Shown here: positions 7,052 to 9,807 of the stretch, piece by piece
Layout of the letters: the number at the start of each line of letters is the position of its first letter
Numbering within the stretch: the first letter of the stretch is position 1
Source of the DNA: Planctomycetota bacterium
GTDB taxonomy: Bacteria; Planctomycetota; SZUA-567
Direction: 5' to 3'
Assembly (NCBI GenBank): GCA_031278535.1
Contig: JAITKH010000099.1
Coordinates: 1-9,807 of the forward strand
Length of the DNA stretch: 9,807 bases
Notes under the pieces: generated by a model
What the model was told of the DNA's origin: nothing
What the model saw: only the letters and a program-made list of their open reading frames with translations
The model's database searches: none
Translations under genes and position numbers: made by a program

Positions 7052-8128
7052 TCAAGGCATCAGCAAGACCTTGATAGACGTCGCGGTGTCCGCCGCTTTT
7101 TCCAATGCCTTGTCGAAGTCGGCAAGCGGAAACTTTCCTGTGATCAGGCCTTCGGTTTTTACCTTGCCGGAGCGGAGCAAATTCAATGCGATTGGGTAGG
7201 TATGTGGGCTGATGTGGGCGCCAAGGATACTGATGGCTTTTTTGTCGCCGATAACCGACCAGTCGGTCGTTGTGGGGGCGCCGAAAACGCTGAATTCGAC
7301 AAATCTTCCTTTTTTTCGAATCATTTCCAAGCCCTGGATCACTCCGTTCGGGTGGCCGGTCACCTCGTAATAAACGTTGCAGCCGTAACCCCCAGTGAGA
7401 TCGAGGACCTTCTTGACGGCGTCCTCCCTGGCTGCGTTCACGACAACGTCGGCGCCAAACTTCCCGGCAAGATCCAGCCGGTTTTCCATGATGTCAACCA
7501 CCACCAGAAGTTTGGGGTTTGCCAGTCGCGCCAACTGTACGATGAAACCGCCTATGGTGCCCATGCCGGCCACTACCACCACGTCGCCCAAGCGCACCGA
7601 GCCGGTTTGGAAGGCGTTCACCGCACAGGCCAGCGGTTCCACCGTCGCCGCTTCCGCCACGTCCAGCCCGTCCGGTATCCGGTGCACCAGCGAACCTGGA
7701 TTGATCAGGCAGTATTCGGCCCAAGCTCCTTCGGTGACGCCTTTCTGGAAGCCGTACATGGTGTGGACGGCACAGAGATGATAGTCGCCTTCCTTGCAGT
7801 ATTCGCACTCCCAGCAGGGGAGTAGTTGTTCCACCACAATGGGGTCACCCTTCTTCACTCCCCACTTTCGAGACGCTTCGCCGTCGATTTCAGCGACCAC
7901 GCCCGAGAATTCGTGTCCAGGCGTCACAGGGGCTCGCATCCATCCCGGCTTTTTTCCGTCTCCCCAGTAGTAGGGCGCGCCGCGATAGGCGTGAAGGTCG
8001 CTGCCGCAGATGCCGCAGGCCTTCACCTTTAGCAGAAGTTCACCGCCGCCGGGTTTTGGAACAGGCTTGGCGGTCAGCCTGTAATCCTTGGGACCGTAAG
8101 CCACAACCGCCCGCATTTCCTCAGCCAT
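7052..8128 (-). CDS. Zinc-dependent medium-chain alcohol dehydrogenase, erythritol/L-threitol dehydrogenase-like
   Basis: A 358-residue NAD(P)-dependent polyol or sugar-acid dehydrogenase of the zinc MDR family. The GroES-like domain carries catalytic-zinc ligands C41 (in ACGICGSD), H72-E73 (in TPGHEFSG) and E164 (in TVEPLACA), and structural-zinc cysteines C105, C108, C111 and C119. The Rossmann domain has VAGMGTIGG (186-194) and an acidic residue, D212, after the second strand, which favours NAD over NADP. Blocks such as VVEQLLPCWECEYC, GGYGCNVYYEVTGHP and FVEFSVFG resemble what I remember of mycobacterial erythritol/L-threitol dehydrogenase (EltD); related enzymes act on sorbitol, L-idonate or threonine, so the substrate is tentative. 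The start has GAGGAG 6 bp upstream. It follows the epimerase gene at 57 bp and probably shares its transcript. Confidence 0.9.
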   Translation of the reverse strand: MAEEMRAVVAYGPKDYRLTAKPVPKPGGGELLLKVKACGICGSDLHAYRGAPYYWGDGKKPGWMRAPVTPGHEFSGVVAEIDGEASRKWGVKKGDPIVVEQLLPCWECEYCKEGDYHLCAVHTMYGFQKGVTEGAWAEYCLINPGSLVHRIPDGLDVAEAATVEPLACAVNAFQTGSVRLGDVVVVAGMGTIGGFIVQLARLANPKLLVVVDIMENRLDLAGKFGADVVVNAAREDAVKKVLDLTGGYGCNVYYEVTGHPNGVIQGLEMIRKKGRFVEFSVFGAPTTTDWSVIGDKKAISILGAHISPHTYPIALNLLRSGKVKTEGLITGKFPLADFDKALEKAADTATSIKVLLMP

Positions 8129-8163
8129 GCCGTTCTCCTCGCAGGTAACTGGGATTCTTCTTT

Positions 8164-8184
8164 CGGACGCATGCCTGGCGTCCG
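8164..8184 (-). other. Stem-loop between epimerase and dehydrogenase genes
   Basis: CGGACGC (8164-8170) and GCGTCCG (8178-8184) form a perfect 7-bp stem around a 7-base loop. It begins just after the epimerase stop codon and is followed by an A-rich stretch on the minus strand, not a T-tract. It could tune dehydrogenase expression, but no function is shown. Confidence 0.5.
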
Positions 8185-8185
8185 C

Positions 8186-9046
8186 TTACGCCACTTGGCT
8201 GGCTATCCGTGAAAGATTGGCAAGCCCTTTCACTGCCAGTTCCTCGCCGGTTTCGGTGAAACGCCGCCAGATGGCGCAATTCTTGCTAAGCTCCTCGAAA
8301 TTGGGGTCGAATGACTCAATGGTCAGGGGCTTAAAGTATCCGACCTTCTTTAGGGCGGAGAAAAATACCTCCCATCTCACCAAGCCTGTGCCGGGAATGC
8401 CGCGGTTGGATTCGTTGACGTGGACATACCCCAGATACTCCTTGCCGCAGGCGGCCACCGCCTCGGCGAAATCGGTCTCCTCAATGTTCATGTGAAAACA
8501 GTCGAGATGCACCTTCAGATTGGGCATCCCTACCATCTTGCAGTAGCGGACGCCCTGTTCGGCCGTGTTGATAAGATGGGTCTCGAAGCGGTTCACCGCT
8601 TCGACGGCTATTGTCAGGCCGCCCTTCGAAGCGGCGTACTGCGCCGCCTCGCGCATGCAGTCGGTCGACCATTTCCATTCCTCGTCCGTGGCCGGCTTGC
8701 CCGTAAGGCAACCCCAGCCGGCGTAATTGACGCCGCCCAGAATGGCGGATCCCAGCCGGTAGTTGATGTCCACCAGGATTTTCAAGGATTCCACTCCCTT
8801 GCGCCGTACCATCGGGTCTGGAGAGATTGTGTTGGTTTCCCGGCCCAGGGTGGTGGTGGTGATGGGGATGATTCCCGTTTTATCCAGCTCCGCCCTCACC
8901 TTTTCGGTCGGAAAGGTTTCCGGATGGGCGATGGCGAGGTCGAGGTACTTGAACCCCAGATCCTTGGCCTTCCCGATGATCCACAGGTCTTTTTCGGTGA
9001 AGTTCTCGGTCCAAATGAAGGAATCAACTCCAAATTCGAAAGACAT
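8186..9046 (-). CDS. Sugar epimerase/isomerase, D-psicose/D-tagatose 3-epimerase-like TIM barrel
   Basis: A 286-residue member of the xylose-isomerase-like TIM-barrel superfamily (AP endonuclease family 2), closest by motifs to ketose 3-epimerases, which interconvert ketoses at C3 with a divalent metal, typically Mn2+. All four metal ligands expected from the Agrobacterium and Pseudomonas enzymes can be placed: E149 (in AVEAVNRFETHLINTAEQ), D182 (in HLDCFHMNIEE), H209 (in YVHVNESNRG) and E244 (in TIESFDP). H185 and R215, which contact substrate in that family, are also present. The length matches characterised members (about 290). The start at 9046 has AAGGAG 7 bp upstream. Paired with a polyol dehydrogenase, it likely handles the ketose made by that enzyme. 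An isomerase of a phosphorylated sugar or sugar acid is the main alternative. Confidence 0.88.
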   Translation of the reverse strand: MSFEFGVDSFIWTENFTEKDLWIIGKAKDLGFKYLDLAIAHPETFPTEKVRAELDKTGIIPITTTTLGRETNTISPDPMVRRKGVESLKILVDINYRLGSAILGGVNYAGWGCLTGKPATDEEWKWSTDCMREAAQYAASKGGLTIAVEAVNRFETHLINTAEQGVRYCKMVGMPNLKVHLDCFHMNIEETDFAEAVAACGKEYLGYVHVNESNRGIPGTGLVRWEVFFSALKKVGYFKPLTIESFDPNFEELSKNCAIWRRFTETGEELAVKGLANLSRIASQVA

Positions 9047-9344
9047 GCGATTTCTCCTTTTTAGTTCTGCCCAATTCCGGCTTCTTGCCCATTCGCAAGA
9101 CTTGCCGCCTTTTTCCGCCGTCTTGCCAGCCGGTCAATCCCGTTTTTTTGATCGGTTCCATCCCATCCCGGCGCCAGCAGCGTCTGGCCTGAAGCGTCCT
9201 CACTCCGTGAAACACAATGACGGACAGGAGAATGAAGCCGAACACCGATGTTACGATGTATCCCCATATCGGCCTGAAATGGTGAAAATGCCGTTCCTGT
9301 TCATTCCCAATGAATTGCCATGGCATATCATCACAGTGGATCAT
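9024..9344 (-). CDS. Possible small single-pass membrane protein, unrecognised
   Basis: An open frame of 106 codons from ATG 9344 (or 100 from ATG 9326) ends inside the epimerase gene, overlapping its start by 23 bp. The predicted product has a His-rich N-terminal part (ERHFHHFRPIWGY), one strong hydrophobic segment (YIVTSVFGFILLSVIVF, about residues 31-47), then a basic, Arg/Lys-rich tail. I recognise no family. In favour of a real gene: it fills the leader between the promoter at 9388-9415 and the epimerase, lies on the same strand and its stop is placed for translational coupling. Against: neither start has a good ribosome site, the C-terminal 40 residues look like non-coding sequence, and the overlap covers the epimerase ribosome site. 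Confidence 0.35.
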   Translation of the reverse strand: MIHCDDMPWQFIGNEQERHFHHFRPIWGYIVTSVFGFILLSVIVFHGVRTLQARRCWRRDGMEPIKKTGLTGWQDGGKRRQVLRMGKKPELGRTKKEKSHVFRIWS

Positions 9345-9357
9345 TCCAAAAAATAGC

Positions 9358-9372
9358 AAAATCACAATTTCA
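9358..9372 (-). promoter_or_regulatory. Putative operator, copy 2 of a 15-bp motif (catabolic promoter)
   Basis: This is an exact 15-bp match to 6315-6329 (AAAATCACAATTTCA on the plus strand). It lies 15 bp downstream of the -10 hexamer, about +10 to +24 from the predicted start. Unlike copy 1 it has no matching inverted arm, only a weaker same-direction TGTGAT at 9330-9335. Confidence 0.6.
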
Positions 9373-9387
9373 GATCGTGATCGGCAT

Positions 9388-9415
9388 AGTATAATTTTTC
9401 CCCCGGATAACGCAA
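9388..9415 (-). promoter_or_regulatory. Sigma70-type promoter for the epimerase-dehydrogenase unit
   Basis: On the minus strand TTGCGT (9410-9415) and TATACT (9388-9393) are 16 bp apart. The -10 box and the spacing are the same as in the transporter promoter, and AGTTG begins both -35 regions. The predicted start is near 9381, leaving a leader of about 335 bases before the epimerase, or about 37 before the small ORF at 9344. Confidence 0.6.
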
Positions 9416-9611
9416 CTGAGACGGCCTGGCGTATGTCGGTACCCGACTTGTCACTCTGTCCAAAACGGATATCAAGCTCATCTTCGGCAGTCGAAATTTT
9501 CAACTATTGTATTTTCAATTGGATATGATTTTACAAAGGGGCGTAGTGCCACACGTTTCCTTGCTTTGGACAGGTGCGGGGATGAAGGATGGGAGTCATG
9601 ACGGCCGTTGA

Positions 9612-9807
9612 TTAAACAACCTGCCGGATGACCGGCGGCAGCGCCCTTGCACAGGCGGCGAAAGCTTTTACCGCCTCTTTCTTCGCCTCACTCCGAAACA
9701 GATATTTTTTGCCGCCAGACACTATCTCCGCATCTCCCAGACTTTTCAGAGCGTCCCCGATTCCAGCCCATTCGGGAGCTTCCTCGTCTTCTTTCCGGGA
9801 TTTTTCC
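9612..9807 (-). CDS. C-terminal end of an unidentified protein
   Basis: The last 64 codons of a minus-strand gene whose start lies beyond the right edge. The segment begins EKSRKEDEEAPEWAGIGDAL and ends in RALPPVIRQVV followed by TAA (9612-9614). The visible part is charged, helix-prone and has no membrane segment; a lysine-rich turn (SGGKKYLFRSEAKKEAVKAF) precedes the end. Codon choice is like that of the neighbouring genes. I do not recognise the family. Its stop is about 195 bp before the -35 box of the epimerase promoter, with no clear terminator between, so it could be a regulator or an unrelated upstream gene. Confidence 0.5.
   Translation of the reverse strand, partial: EKSRKEDEEAPEWAGIGDALKSLGDAEIVSGGKKYLFRSEAKKEAVKAFAACARALPPVIRQVV

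Noticed and set aside
9345..9503. N-terminal extension of the small membrane ORF from a TTG at 9503
   Set aside because: The extension runs through the promoter and the 15-bp motif and has no coding character.
1..9807. tRNA, rRNA, CRISPR arrays, insertion sequences or attachment sites
   Set aside because: No cloverleaf or rRNA sequence, no regularly spaced direct repeats, no transposase or integrase motifs and no terminal inverted repeats were seen by eye.

Overview
The window (about 9.8 kb, GC-rich with AT-rich control regions) looks like a stretch of a Gram-negative bacterial chromosome given over to uptake and oxidation of small organic compounds. Both transport systems use periplasmic solute-binding proteins with signal peptides. 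Most genes have clear AGGAGG-like ribosome binding sites, and two good sigma70-type promoters are visible. The phylum cannot be fixed from the sequence; Pseudomonadota, Desulfobacterota and Synergistota all carry this kind of transporter-rich region. Every gene that I accept lies on the minus strand, so the window is transcribed from high to low coordinates.

Right to left: (1) 9612-9807 holds the C-terminus of an unidentified gene. (2) A promoter at 9388-9415 precedes a possible small membrane-protein ORF (9024-9344), a D-psicose/D-tagatose 3-epimerase-family TIM-barrel protein (8186-9046) and a zinc-dependent medium-chain dehydrogenase of the erythritol/L-threitol dehydrogenase type (7052-8128). 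(3) An 0.8-kb stretch, 6245-7051, has no convincing gene but carries the control region of the next transcription unit. (4) From a promoter at 6340-6367 run tctB, tctA and tctC (a complete tripartite tricarboxylate-type transporter), followed without an obvious terminator or new promoter by dctP, dctQ and dctM (a TRAP transporter). dctM is cut by the left edge, probably about 20 residues before its end.

The most interesting signal is regulatory. A 15-bp sequence, AAAATCACAATTTCA on the plus strand, occurs exactly twice, at 6315-6329 and 9358-9372. Each copy sits just downstream of a minus-strand promoter with the same -10 hexamer (TATACT) and the same 16-bp spacer. One promoter drives the catabolic pair, the other the two transporters. 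This suggests one unseen regulator controls both units, so the dehydrogenase and epimerase probably act on what the transporters import. At the transporter promoter the motif also forms one arm of a nested inverted repeat that would fold in the 5' leader.

The transporter run also has strong stem-loops in three of its junctions (tctA-tctC, tctC-dctP, dctP-dctQ), none followed by a T-tract. They flank the two binding-protein genes and could set different mRNA levels for binding proteins and permeases. The substrate is not determined: a polyol, a ketose or a sugar acid are all compatible.
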